A program made the translations under genes and the position numbers. From NCBI GenBank assembly GCA_934526065.1, contig CAKSZX010000009.1:1-64000 (forward strand): a DNA stretch of 64,000 nt. The letters run 5' to 3'. Below the pieces are notes generated by a model. The model did not search any database. It saw nothing but the letters and a program-made list of their open reading frames with translations, and had not been told where the DNA came from. Each line of letters starts with the position of its first letter. Position 1 is the first letter of the stretch. The stretch comes from an uncultured Oscillospiraceae bacterium (GTDB lineage: Bacteria; Bacillota; Clostridia; Oscillospirales; Ruminococcaceae). This document shows positions 52,250-61,487 of the stretch, piece by piece.

Positions 52250-53155
52250 ATGATATACGACATAGCTATTATCGGCGCAGGCCCGGCCGGTCTTTCTGCC
52301 GCAATTTACGGCCAGAGAGCAGGCCTTAAAACCATTACTTTTGAAGCCAATGTTCACGGCGGACAGATAATCAACACACCGGAAGTTGAAAACTACCCGG
52401 CGTTGGGTAAGGTCAGCGGTGTTGAATACGCAATGAACATTTATAACCAGGCGGTTGGCTTTGGCGCACAAATTGAATACAAAGCAGTTACGGATGTTGA
52501 CCTGTCCGGCAATGTTAAGATTATAAAGTGCGGCGAGGAAACATACCAGGCAAAAACCGTTGTAATCGCCACCGGCGTTGTAAGAAGAAAACTTGAAATA
52601 CCGGGGGAAGAAAAGTTTACCGGCGCAGGAGTAAGCTATTGCGCTACCTGTGACGCAATGTTCTTTAAAAATCAGACGGTTTCGGTAATCGGGGGCGGCA
52701 ACACAGCTCTTGAAGATGCCGTTTATCTTGCAGGCGTTTGTGAAAAAGTTTATCTTATTGTTCGCCGTGACCAGTTCAGAGGTCAAAAACATGAGGTTGA
52801 AAAGGTCCTTAACACACCTAATATAGAAGTAATTTACAACACAATTCCGGTAAGTATCCAAGGCGATACAAAGGTAACTTCACTTAAAGTTAAAAACAAA
52901 GTAACAGGGGAAGAAAAGGACATTGCCCTTTCGGCTGTGTTTGTTGCGGTTGGTCTTATTCCGCAAAACGCAATGTTTGAAGGCAAAGTTGAAACTGTTG
53001 ACGGATATATTAAATCCGACGAAAGCTGTACAACAAGTGTGCCCGGCGTATTTGTAGCCGGCGACACAAGAAATAAAACTTTGCGCCAGCTTGTAACAGC
53101 CACTGCCGACGGTGCCATAGCCGCCACCGCAGCTTATAATTATATAAACAAGTGA
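52250..53155 (+). CDS. trxB: thioredoxin reductase
   Basis: The 301-residue FAD/NADPH enzyme has IIGAGPAGLSAAIYGQRAGL (FAD), the redox pair CATC in GVSYCATCDAMFF (about residue 135), VIGGGNTALEDAVYLAG (NADPH) and VFVAGDTRNKTLRQLVTAT at the end. It reduces thioredoxin for the thiol redox balance. I choose ATG 52250, after AAAGGAGACG, over an in-frame ATG nine codons upstream. No thioredoxin gene is adjacent. The nitroreductase follows 70 bases downstream. Confidence 0.95.
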   Translation: MIYDIAIIGAGPAGLSAAIYGQRAGLKTITFEANVHGGQIINTPEVENYPALGKVSGVEYAMNIYNQAVGFGAQIEYKAVTDVDLSGNVKIIKCGEETYQAKTVVIATGVVRRKLEIPGEEKFTGAGVSYCATCDAMFFKNQTVSVIGGGNTALEDAVYLAGVCEKVYLIVRRDQFRGQKHEVEKVLNTPNIEVIYNTIPVSIQGDTKVTSLKVKNKVTGEEKDIALSAVFVAVGLIPQNAMFEGKVETVDGYIKSDESCTTSVPGVFVAGDTRNKTLRQLVTATADGAIAATAAYNYINK

Positions 53156-53225
53156 TTTTAACACAGGCCGATGATTACCTCGGCCTGTTTAAGATAAAAA
53201 ATTAAACATTAAGGAGAAATTAACC

Positions 53226-53732
53226 ATGGAATTTGAAAAAGTGTTGATCAGCAGAAAATCATGCCGTTCTTACAAAGCCGATAAGGTGGAAAAAGAAAAA
53301 CTTGAAAAGGTTATCACCGCCGCATCTCTTGCACCGGTAGGTCTGCCAAAAGACGGTAAACCCCATTTGACGGTTGTGACAAATGAGGATGTACTTAGAA
53401 GTTTGGGCGGCGCTTTCGGCCCGGACAAGGATATTATCTACGGCGCACCTGCTTTGATTGTTGTTTCCTGCCCACAGTCACGGCCTGGAATTGCTGAAAT
53501 GAACGCAGCCTGTGCAGTAGAGATGATGAGCCTTGAAGCCACGGATTTAGGCCTTGGCAGCATTTACCTTTACGGCGTATGTATGGCATTGCAGAACAAC
53601 CGGGAACTTGCCGCTAAACTCGGCATACCGGAAAACCACAAGCCCCTTTCTGCTTTGGCAGTTGGCTACGGCAGTGAAGATGTAGCTCCTTGCAAAGAAT
53701 TTAAAGAAGTTTTGACAAGAAACGATATTTAA
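53226..53732 (+). CDS. nitroreductase-family flavoprotein
   Basis: The 168-residue protein has the nitroreductase pattern: VLISRKSCRSYKADKVEKEKLEKVITAASLAPVG for FMN phosphate binding, DIIYGAPALIVV and EMMSLEATDLGLGSIYLYGV, and ALAVGYG at the end. It is an FMN-dependent NAD(P)H oxidoreductase with unclear substrate. AAGGAG precedes the ATG. It may share a transcript with trxB. Confidence 0.9.
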   Translation: MEFEKVLISRKSCRSYKADKVEKEKLEKVITAASLAPVGLPKDGKPHLTVVTNEDVLRSLGGAFGPDKDIIYGAPALIVVSCPQSRPGIAEMNAACAVEMMSLEATDLGLGSIYLYGVCMALQNNRELAAKLGIPENHKPLSALAVGYGSEDVAPCKEFKEVLTRNDI

Positions 53733-53752
53733 TCGTTACAGACAAAATCTTG

Positions 53753-53779
53753 AAAAGCCGCCTTCGGGCGGCTTTTTTC
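53753..53779 (+). terminator. terminator after the nitroreductase gene
   Basis: AAAGCCGCC-TTCG-GGCGGCTTT followed by TTT. Confidence 0.92.
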
Positions 53780-53827
53780 GACCCCGTTTTCACGGCGTGT
53801 ATAGTAAAATATCTTCGGTGATGGATT

Positions 53828-55141
53828 TTGACGAACTATAAAAAGGACGCATTGAAAATAATCGGCGTTTTCATACTTACCTTGATTTTAGTTTTGACAA
53901 GTGAAAACTTTTTTAAATTTTTTACAAAAGAAACGGCCGTAGAGATTACAAAAAGCCATGTGACAAGCACCGATGAAAACACAGAAAACAGTGATAATTC
54001 AAAAATCGAAGAAGAAAATCTATCCCCCTATGAAATGGCAAAGGCGGATTTTGCGGAAAAGGGAATGAAGGGAATTTGGATTTCTTATCTTGAAATGCAA
54101 AATATGAATTTTTCCTCGGAAGAAAGCTTTAAATCGGACATTGACAGAATTCTTGAAAACTGCAAAAATATGGGGTTAAATACACTGATTGTCCAGGTGA
54201 GAGCTTTCGGGGACGCTTTTTACCCATCTGCCCTATTCCCGTACAGCCATGTGATAACCGGCCGCCAGGGGATTGCTCCAAATTTTGACCCGCTGGCAGT
54301 AATGGTAAATTCCGCCCATGAAAAAGGCCTCAGATTTGAGGCATGGATTAACCCGTACAGGGTAAAAATGAACGGCGTACCGGCAATTCTGGCGGAAAGC
54401 AATCCGGCAAATGACGAAAGTTTGGTTCTGTATACGGAAAACGGCATATTTTACAACCCGGCAAGGGAAAAGGCACAGGATTTAATAGTGAACGGCGTTG
54501 AGGAAGTGGTAAAAAATTACCCGGTGGACGGCGTGCATTTTGACGATTACTTTTACCCGACGGCGGATTTAACTCTTGACCGGCGGGATTATGTCCGGGC
54601 GGCGGTTACAATAAGTCCGGAGGACTGGCGCAGGGAAAATGTGAATAATCTTATCAAAAAAGTGTACGGCAAAATCAAAGAGATAAACCCGGAAGTCACT
54701 TTCGGCATAAGCCCACAGGGCAACAACGACAACAACTATAACGTTCAATTTTCAGATGTGGGTCTGTGGCTTGCCGGCGGTTATGCGGATTACATAATGC
54801 CACAGCTCTATTGGGGCTTTGATTACAAAACTGCCGACGGCGGCCATAATTACGCCTTTAAAAATATATTAAATCGGTGGCGGAGTATGGAAAAAGACAG
54901 TACCGTAAAAATGTATATCGGCCTTGGGGCATACAGAATAGGTGACGGCGACGGTGGAGCAAACAGCCAAGACGAATGGCAAACCGGCGATAATTTGGCA
55001 AGAATGATAGCCGCCTGTAAAGAGGAAAAACGGATTTCCGGCTACTGCATATACAGGTACGGCAGTTTATTTGACAATGGCGGTTACGCCGATTTAAAGG
55101 CGGCGGAAGTTGCCACAATCACAAAAGAAAATATGTCATAA
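53828..55141 (+). CDS. exported GHL10-family glycoside hydrolase-like protein
   Basis: 437 residues from TTG 53828 with a weak upstream site. A signal anchor (about 9-30) and acidic linker precede a (beta/alpha)8 domain of the GHL10/YngK type: KGIWISYLEMQN, LNTLIVQVRAFGDAFYPS, FEAWINPYRVK, VDGVHFDDYFYP with the candidate catalytic acids, SPQGNNDNN and YADYIMPQLYWGF. The family is thought to act on glycans at the cell surface; no substrate is settled. Confidence 0.9.
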   Translation: MTNYKKDALKIIGVFILTLILVLTSENFFKFFTKETAVEITKSHVTSTDENTENSDNSKIEEENLSPYEMAKADFAEKGMKGIWISYLEMQNMNFSSEESFKSDIDRILENCKNMGLNTLIVQVRAFGDAFYPSALFPYSHVITGRQGIAPNFDPLAVMVNSAHEKGLRFEAWINPYRVKMNGVPAILAESNPANDESLVLYTENGIFYNPAREKAQDLIVNGVEEVVKNYPVDGVHFDDYFYPTADLTLDRRDYVRAAVTISPEDWRRENVNNLIKKVYGKIKEINPEVTFGISPQGNNDNNYNVQFSDVGLWLAGGYADYIMPQLYWGFDYKTADGGHNYAFKNILNRWRSMEKDSTVKMYIGLGAYRIGDGDGGANSQDEWQTGDNLARMIAACKEEKRISGYCIYRYGSLFDNGGYADLKAAEVATITKENMS

Positions 55142-55145
55142 AATC

Positions 55146-55174
55146 TTGTATAATTATGTGAACAATGCTATAAT
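55146..55174 (+). promoter_or_regulatory. promoter of the HD-domain gene
   Basis: TTGTAT and TATAAT are 17 bases apart, with TGC before the -10. Confidence 0.7.
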
Positions 55175-55210
55175 TTACTCAACAAAAACAGGGTATAAGG
55201 AGATTTAACA

Positions 55211-55774
55211 ATGCTTACAAAAGAAAGAGCAAAAGAAATTTGCGCCGATATGGTTACCGAACATTCCCTCATACTTCATTTACTGAATGTAAGTTATGCC
55301 ATGGGCGGCATGGCAAAACATTTTGGAGAAGATGTTGAACACTGGGAGGCAGTTGGTTATCTGCATGATTACGATTATCAAAAATTCCCGGAGGAACATT
55401 TACAGCACACGGAACAGCCGCTTTTGGACGCAGGAGTTGACCCGGCGGATGTAAGGGCGATTATGGCACACGGTTACGGCCTTTGCACAGATGTTGAGCC
55501 TATCACAAATATGGAAAAGAGCCTGTTCACCGTCGATGAACTTACAGGTGTAATCCAGGCCGCCGCAAGAATGAGACCTAACGGAATTACCGATATGGAA
55601 GTTTCCAGCTTTATGAAGAAATTTAAGGACAAAAAGTTTGCCGCAAAGTGCAACCGTGATATAATCAAACAGGGCTGCGAAATGTTGGGTATGGAAGTTA
55701 AAGAAGTTGCCGAAATTTGTATCGAGGCAATGAAACCCCATGCAGACGAACTTGAAATCGGCGTTAAAGGTTGA
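55211..55774 (+). CDS. HD-domain hydrolase
   Basis: A 187-residue HD-superfamily protein: a His in SLILHLLN, GYLHDYDYQK with the HD pair (about residue 53), HGYG and the later DELTG hold the metal ligands. This subgroup of predicted phosphohydrolases (HDIG type) lacks a defined substrate. AAGGAG precedes the ATG. A terminator follows, and array 2 starts 60 bases beyond. Confidence 0.85.
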   Translation: MLTKERAKEICADMVTEHSLILHLLNVSYAMGGMAKHFGEDVEHWEAVGYLHDYDYQKFPEEHLQHTEQPLLDAGVDPADVRAIMAHGYGLCTDVEPITNMEKSLFTVDELTGVIQAAARMRPNGITDMEVSSFMKKFKDKKFAAKCNRDIIKQGCEMLGMEVKEVAEICIEAMKPHADELEIGVKG

Positions 55775-55810
55775 TTATAGTATCAAATATTGAATTTAAA
55801 ATACACAGTT

Positions 55811-55845
55811 AAAGCAGGCAATGCAAAATTGCCTGCTTTTGTTGC
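55811..55845 (+). terminator. terminator before lipoprotein array 2
   Basis: AAAGCAGGCAA pairs with TTGCCTGCTTT, then TGTTG. Confidence 0.8.
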
Positions 55846-55910
55846 GTTAAGTTAAAATTTATTGTATAATAGTTATAAAAATATATCGCTTTTTAAAAAG
55901 GGAGGACATT

Positions 55911-56675
55911 ATGAAAAAGAGCAAAAGATTTTTATTTATAGCCCTTGCCGTAACCCTTATGCTTTCCGCCTGTGTTAAGACGGAACAAGACAGCAGCTCC
56001 GGTGATAATATTTCAAGCCAAACCGGCGGTGTATCGTCAAGCCAAATAGACGAAATATCATCTTCTCAATCGGAAAGCGGCACTTCAAGCAGTAGCGCAT
56101 CTTCTCAAACCGAGTATGCCCCTGCGATTTCCGAAACTTATGAAAAATACAACGACCTTTCCTTTATGCCGTCGGAGGCAAAAAAGGTTTATGAGGAAAA
56201 TGAGAATTTACTTGGGCACATGCTTGCATCGCCCACAGAGGTTGTATTTTCCGGCGAATATGAGTGGTTATTGGATGCCGATGGCGAACATATACATTAT
56301 CAGCCGGAAGATTATATGGGCAGATACATAGTTGTAGATGTCAAGTATGAAGATTTCAAAGAACAGCTTTCCGAATTTTGCACCGAAAGAAAAATAGCTC
56401 GTGTTCTCAGGGGGTTCAGAAATTACAACGGATATTTGGCGGCCGCAGATGTGGACGGACCCCTTTCCGGCTTTGAAAATGACGGAAATATGGAACTGTA
56501 TGATGTTTACACGGTGAATGATGAACAAGTTACATTTTTGTATGTATACGGAACTGATGGTGGTGAAAGTAAAGTCGGTCGTCTCGTTGAACTGGTAAAA
56601 GAAAACGGTGTGTGGAAGTTTAACTATGTGGAATACAGCAGTATATCAGAGGGGAAAATCAATTTTTCCAGTTAG
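55911..56675 (+). CDS. Ser-rich-linker lipoprotein, IseA-like paralogue 2
   Basis: 254 residues: signal with LSAC lipobox, a Ser/Gln linker and a folded domain from about 72. It is close to full-length identical to the next gene (56787) and very similar to 59000; the array 1 homologue at 18252 is more divergent. In the body, YEDFKEQLSEFCTERKIARVL and ELVKENGVWKFNYVEYSS match the IseA-like pattern of the array 1 proteins. First gene of array 2. The GGAGGACATT ribosome site is shared by all paralogues. Confidence 0.65.
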   Translation: MKKSKRFLFIALAVTLMLSACVKTEQDSSSGDNISSQTGGVSSSQIDEISSSQSESGTSSSSASSQTEYAPAISETYEKYNDLSFMPSEAKKVYEENENLLGHMLASPTEVVFSGEYEWLLDADGEHIHYQPEDYMGRYIVVDVKYEDFKEQLSEFCTERKIARVLRGFRNYNGYLAAADVDGPLSGFENDGNMELYDVYTVNDEQVTFLYVYGTDGGESKVGRLVELVKENGVWKFNYVEYSSISEGKINFSS

Positions 56676-56786
56676 TTAACAAAACCTTTACTCTGTTGTA
56701 AAACAGACGGTTTTATTGTTTTTACTGTGCTAAGCTTATTGCGTAATATTTTTAAAGATATACCACTTTTCCAAAAGGAGGACATT
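56676..56786 (+). repeat. lipoprotein-array spacer repeat
   Basis: The GTAAAACAGACGG ... AAGGAGGACATT spacer is repeated at 57545-57637 and, on the minus strand, at 18144-18251. Confidence 0.85.
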
Positions 56787-57524
56787 ATGAAAAAGAACAA
56801 AAAACTTTTATTTATATCCCTTGCCGTAACCCTTATGCTTTCCGCCTGTGTTAAAACGGAGCAAGACAGCAGTTCATGTGATAATATTTCAAGCCAAATA
56901 GACGAAATATCATCTTCTCAATCGGAAAGCGGCACTTCAAGCAGTAGCGCATCTTCTCAAACCGAGTATGCCCCTGCGATTTCCGAAACTTATGAAAAAT
57001 ACAACGACCTTTCCTTTATGCCGTCGGAGGCAAAAAAGGTTTATGAGGAAAATGAGAATTTACTTGGGCACATGCTTGCATCGCCCACAGAGGTTGTATT
57101 TTCCGGCGAATATGAGTGGTTATTGGATGCCGATGGCGAACATATACATTATCAGCCGGAAGATTATATGGGCAGATACATAGTTGTAGATGTCAAGTAT
57201 GAAGATTTCAAAGAACAGCTTTCCGAATTTTGCACCGAAAGAAAAATAGCTCGTGTTCTCAGGGGGTTCAGAAATTACAACGGATATTTGGCGGCTGCGG
57301 ATGCGGACAGACCACTTTCCGGCTGTGAAAATGACGGAAATATGGAACTGTATGATGTTTACACGGCGAATGATGAACAAATTACATTTTTGTATGTATT
57401 CGGAACCTGTGGCGAGAGTAAAGTCGGTCATCTCGTTGAACTGGTAAAAGAAAACGGTGTGTGGAAATTTAACTATATGGAGCAAAGCAGTATATCAGGG
57501 GGAAAACTCGATCCCCTCGGTTAG
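56787..57524 (+). CDS. Ser-rich-linker lipoprotein, IseA-like paralogue 3
   Basis: 245 residues from ATG 56787, chosen by homology and the GGAGGACATT site; an open frame extends 20 codons upstream without a start signal. It is a recent duplicate of the 55911 gene, about 230 bases of the central coding region being identical by eye. It has a shorter Ser linker (one SSQTG unit missing) and differences gathered in the C-terminal third (GCENDG, TCGES, MEQSSIS). Confidence 0.65.
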   Translation: MKKNKKLLFISLAVTLMLSACVKTEQDSSSCDNISSQIDEISSSQSESGTSSSSASSQTEYAPAISETYEKYNDLSFMPSEAKKVYEENENLLGHMLASPTEVVFSGEYEWLLDADGEHIHYQPEDYMGRYIVVDVKYEDFKEQLSEFCTERKIARVLRGFRNYNGYLAAADADRPLSGCENDGNMELYDVYTANDEQITFLYVFGTCGESKVGHLVELVKENGVWKFNYMEQSSISGGKLDPLG

Positions 57525-57637
57525 CAAGCAAGGATTTTTACCCCATTGTAAAACAGACGGTTTTATTGTTTTCACTGTGCTAAGTTTATTGTGTAATATT
57601 TTTAAAGATATACCACTTTTTCCGAAAGGAGGACATT
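57525..57637 (+). repeat. lipoprotein-array spacer repeat
   Basis: A third copy of the spacer, almost identical to the array 1 spacer at 18144-18251. Both precede a GTG-started gene with the MRKIFK leader. Confidence 0.85.
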
Positions 57638-58966
57638 GTGAGAAAAATATTTAAAATATTTTCTTTTTTCGTATTATGTTTATTTATTTTTTGCGGTTGT
57701 GCAAAATCAAATCCGGATATAAATTCAACACTAAGCGATACAGATGTTGAAAACCTGCTTAATGTATATCACAAAGGGGGAATATTACAAAGAATTTGTT
57801 CAATAAACGACTTAGACGAAAATGACTTGATACAATTTTATTACTATACAAATGAGGATAAATTATCAAATACACAAGATTACAAATTAAACTTATCGGA
57901 TTTCAAAAATTATATTTCAAACTATTTTGATATATCTAAATTTGATTTTGGTAAATCATATTATTATCGTGCAGAAAATGATGTTATAGATTTATCCGAT
58001 TGTTTGAATTTGGAACGGCTAAGCACCGATTTTAAAGCGGATAAATATCAAATTTCTGATAATACACTTGAAATATTTTATTATCTTGACTTTTTAATAG
58101 GTGATGAAAAAATCGAACAATATAAAATATTATCGCTTGTTTACAATGAGGACACCGAAAGTTATGTTTTCAAAAGCGTCGCAAACAGCAAGCTTGACGG
58201 TCGAGAAAAATTCATGGCAATGGCAAATCACGACAATTATATAATCGGTAAAGTTGTAGATTCATATACAGTACAAAATAGGAACGACTTATCGGATAGT
58301 TATGTAACGGTTATCTCCGACGGTGTTGAATACAGAATAGAAGGACTTTGTTGGGGATTAAATCGCACCCAAACGCCATTCAGTGTTTCAACATGGGAAT
58401 ACCTGTATGAAAGCTACCCCAAAGGCGAGCCTGCACTTATATTTTTTGATAAAGACCGGCTTAACCAAAATGTAATAAGACCCAAAGACATCTGTATAGG
58501 TCAACACCCTACCGGAGTTAGCATGGACGACCTTGCAATCGGCATTCAAAAAATATCACAGAGGTTAATTGATAACTATAATGCTATTTCAAACCCGGTA
58601 GTCTATTCTCCGGATGAAGCTATTTGGACTTATATATATTTAAACGGATACTCATGGCCGATAAAAGCAGAAAAAGATGAATACGGCAGCATATACTATG
58701 TCTGTGGCGATTACTGTTTAAAGTATGAGGGAGTACTATTCAATGAATATTTCGGTATGACCGATGAAGAAATTATTGAATATTATCAAGATGCTCATTT
58801 CGGTTACCCCGATGACCCTGATAATCTAATTGAAAATATAAGGGAACGTCACATTGATAAATATCCTTCCTCCGAGCCAATGATTGAATATATTATCAGC
58901 GTGACTAAAACCAACGGAGACATTGTTGATTTTTGCCTTGTAAACATCTATGGGGAAATATCATAA
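57638..58966 (+). CDS. large mosaic lipoprotein (array 2)
   Basis: 442 residues from GTG 57638, lipid Cys in FCGC. The leader MRKIFKIFSFF matches the 17247-18143 gene. Residues about 25-185 (LSDTDVENLLNVYHKGGIL ... FDISKFDFGKSYYYRAEND ... DNTLEIFYYLDFLI) match the N-terminal domain of 15948-17075. Residues from about 205 (NYIIGKVVDSYTV, GEPALIFF, SPDEAIWTYIYLNGY) resemble the OB-plus-alpha/beta layout of 17247, 59866 and 61488. It thus joins modules that are on separate genes in array 1. Function unknown. Confidence 0.65.
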   Translation: MRKIFKIFSFFVLCLFIFCGCAKSNPDINSTLSDTDVENLLNVYHKGGILQRICSINDLDENDLIQFYYYTNEDKLSNTQDYKLNLSDFKNYISNYFDISKFDFGKSYYYRAENDVIDLSDCLNLERLSTDFKADKYQISDNTLEIFYYLDFLIGDEKIEQYKILSLVYNEDTESYVFKSVANSKLDGREKFMAMANHDNYIIGKVVDSYTVQNRNDLSDSYVTVISDGVEYRIEGLCWGLNRTQTPFSVSTWEYLYESYPKGEPALIFFDKDRLNQNVIRPKDICIGQHPTGVSMDDLAIGIQKISQRLIDNYNAISNPVVYSPDEAIWTYIYLNGYSWPIKAEKDEYGSIYYVCGDYCLKYEGVLFNEYFGMTDEEIIEYYQDAHFGYPDDPDNLIENIRERHIDKYPSSEPMIEYIISVTKTNGDIVDFCLVNIYGEIS

Positions 58967-58999
58967 CCAAAATAAGACATTTTCCAAAAGGAGGACATT

Positions 59000-59761
59000 A
59001 TGAAAAAGAACAAAAAACTTTTATTTATATCCCTTGCCGTAACCCTTATGCTTTCCGCCTGTGTTAAAACGGAGCAAGACAGCAGTTCAGGTGATAATAT
59101 TTCAAGCCAAACCGGCGACATATCGTCAAGCCAAATAGACGAAATATTATCTTCTCAATCTGAAAGCGGCACTTCAAGCAGTGGCGCATCTTCTCAAACC
59201 GAGTATGCTCCTGCAATTTCAGAAACTTATGAAAAATACAATGACCTTTCCTTTATGCCGCCGGAGGCAAAAAAGGTTTATGAGGAAAACGGGAGTTTAC
59301 TTGAGCTGATGCTTGGATCACCCACAGAGGTTGTATTTTCCGGCGAATATGAGTGGTTATTGGATGCCGACGGCGAATATGTATATTTTCAGCCGGAAAA
59401 TTATATGGGCAGATACATAGTTGTAGATGTCAAGTATGAAGATTTCAAAGAACGGCTTTCCGAATTTTGTACCGAAAGAAAAATAGCTCGTGTTCTCAGG
59501 GGGTTCAGAAATTACAACGGATATTTGGCGGCCGAAGTTGCGGACAGACCACTTTCCGGCTTTGAAAATGACGGAAATATGGAGCTGTATGATGTTTACA
59601 CGGCGAATGATGAACAAATTACATTTTTGTATGTATCGGGAACCGATGGTGAGAGTAAAGTCGGTCATCTTATTGAATTGGTAAAAGAAAACGGTGTGTG
59701 GAAGTTTAACTATGTGGAATACAGCAGTATATCAGGAGGAAAAATCAATTTTTCCAGTTAG
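59000..59761 (+). CDS. Ser-rich-linker lipoprotein, IseA-like paralogue 4
   Basis: 253 residues. The same signal, lipobox and Ser linker as at 55911 and 56787, and a body with the same conserved blocks but more changes (GSLLELMLGSPTEV, YVYFQPENYMGR). It lies 33 bases after the mosaic gene, so it is probably co-transcribed. Confidence 0.65.
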   Translation: MKKNKKLLFISLAVTLMLSACVKTEQDSSSGDNISSQTGDISSSQIDEILSSQSESGTSSSGASSQTEYAPAISETYEKYNDLSFMPPEAKKVYEENGSLLELMLGSPTEVVFSGEYEWLLDADGEYVYFQPENYMGRYIVVDVKYEDFKERLSEFCTERKIARVLRGFRNYNGYLAAEVADRPLSGFENDGNMELYDVYTANDEQITFLYVSGTDGESKVGHLIELVKENGVWKFNYVEYSSISGGKINFSS

Positions 59762-59865
59762 TTAACAAGGCTTTTTAAAATATTGACTGTATGTAATATA
59801 AAAGGGTCGGCACAAACCGGCTTATGCGATTATTACAAAACCCTAAATTGCAACGGAGGTTTAAA

Positions 59866-60651
59866 ATGAAAAAATTATTTAAACTCATAACAACACTGTC
59901 CCTTGCTTTCGTCATTACCGGCTGCGTATCTTCCGGCGGTGATAAACATGTTTGCCCTGTAAGCACGAGAGATATATTGGACTGCTCTCAGTATGTTGAC
60001 GGCGTGTGCATAGCCTCCGAAGAGGTCTTGTACAAGTTTGAATGGGAAACCGACGAGGAAGACGACTATGAAGATCTTCCGGATATTCCGGCTCCTCAGG
60101 TTACTTGCAATTATATTATAACTTTACAAGACGACTTGGGTAAGATATATAAATTCTACATACCTAAGAAAAACGACCGATATATGTTTATCACCGAGTT
60201 CTATCGTTCTAATTATGTGGGCGAAAGTTTAAGAATATTTTATTACGGCAATTATGATGAAAATAATTTGTATTCCGCCAAGGTTAACGGTCTTGCAAGT
60301 ACGTCGATTGATAATGAAATATATCAAGAAACCATTGATAATCTTAACCATGAAACTCTTGAAAAGTACGATTCTTGTACAGACATTACAATTTGTTGCC
60401 CGGAAAAGGCGATTTTAACGGTAGCCGATTATTTGGGTATAAAAGATTTGGAGAGAGTTGTAACCAAAAACGATTATGTATATTACAAAAAAGATAATAT
60501 GGGAATTTATTGCAATAATATATCCGTCACAAACAAAGATACGATAGAGTATTATATTGTCGTTTATAGTGCCGAATCCGGGTACGAAGATTATATGGTT
60601 AATATGGAAACAGGAGAAGCCAAAACATACCAACAATGGCTCTTTGGATAA
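59866..60651 (+). CDS. lipoprotein with OB-like and alpha/beta parts
   Basis: 261 residues from ATG 59866 after GGAGG. Lipid Cys in ITGC at about 19. The first part (QYVDGVCIASEEVLYKF ... NYIITLQDDLGKIYKFYIPK ... YVGESLRIFYYGNYDE) and second part (PEKAILTVADYLGIKDLERVVTKNDY ... YYIVVYSAESGYEDYMV) follow the same plan as 61488-62384 and the C-terminal half of 57638-58966. I do not recognise a named family. Surface-anchored. Confidence 0.6.
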   Translation: MKKLFKLITTLSLAFVITGCVSSGGDKHVCPVSTRDILDCSQYVDGVCIASEEVLYKFEWETDEEDDYEDLPDIPAPQVTCNYIITLQDDLGKIYKFYIPKKNDRYMFITEFYRSNYVGESLRIFYYGNYDENNLYSAKVNGLASTSIDNEIYQETIDNLNHETLEKYDSCTDITICCPEKAILTVADYLGIKDLERVVTKNDYVYYKKDNMGIYCNNISVTNKDTIEYYIVVYSAESGYEDYMVNMETGEAKTYQQWLFG

Positions 60652-60696
60652 CATTAATTAAACACCGCTATTTTAGGCAACTAAAAGGAGGCATTT

Positions 60697-61260
60697 ATGA
60701 AAAAAATAAATCGAATTATTTCCGACTTTATTATTTTAACTTTATCTGTTTTGATTTTATCCGGTTGCGCTCAATCAACGACGCAACCCGGCGGTGAGGA
60801 TATAAATGCCTCATCTTCCGAGAATATAGATGCCGACAAATACACTTCCGAATATTTTCGGAAAAATTACCGGCACTATGACATTATACATGACGATAAT
60901 CTCAAAAAATTATTGACAACTCCCCTATATCAAAATCTTGTTGATATTTGGAATAAAGGTGAATTTAAAGATAAGACGGAATATACCGTAGAACGGCATT
61001 TTTGTCCGCCGACAGGTGCTGTTTTACCGGAAAATATTGACAATACCGTCATTGTATATGTACTTTCTCCTGATGGAAACGACCTCGTTGTGTACACTGA
61101 GTTAGACTTTCAAGATCTTGGCAAGTGGATTACATCAAGTGCCGTTTACTTTAATGACAGCGGTATTACTATCGACCATACTATTTTTTATCCAAAAGCC
61201 ACCGATAAACCGCTGGAAAAAGAACTGACTGATGAATTTGAAGCCATAAAAAGAATGTAA
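60697..61260 (+). CDS. lipoprotein of unknown family
   Basis: 187 residues with lipid Cys in LSGC at about 24, then a Ser/Asp/Glu linker and a mixed domain (FRKNYRHYDIIHDDNLKKLL ... YTVERHFCPPTGAVL ... TVIVYVLSPDGNDLVVYTEL). It has no visible paralogue in the window. AAAGGAGGC precedes the ATG. Part of array 2. Confidence 0.6.
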   Translation: MKKINRIISDFIILTLSVLILSGCAQSTTQPGGEDINASSSENIDADKYTSEYFRKNYRHYDIIHDDNLKKLLTTPLYQNLVDIWNKGEFKDKTEYTVERHFCPPTGAVLPENIDNTVIVYVLSPDGNDLVVYTELDFQDLGKWITSSAVYFNDSGITIDHTIFYPKATDKPLEKELTDEFEAIKRM

Positions 61261-61487
61261 AACAGCAACATGTAATGTGAATGATATTATATTTCCTTAA
61301 TCAAAATCCGAGAATGTTTACTCACCCTCGACTTTTTGTTTATTAAATTTTAGTCATTGGGTACAAGATAACATTTTATTTAGACGGTAGCATAGAAAAG
61401 ACTGGTTACGCCCCAAATGGGGATACCACACTGTTTTAATTATTTAAATACAAGCTTATACTTAACCATTTCCAAAAGGAGGACATT

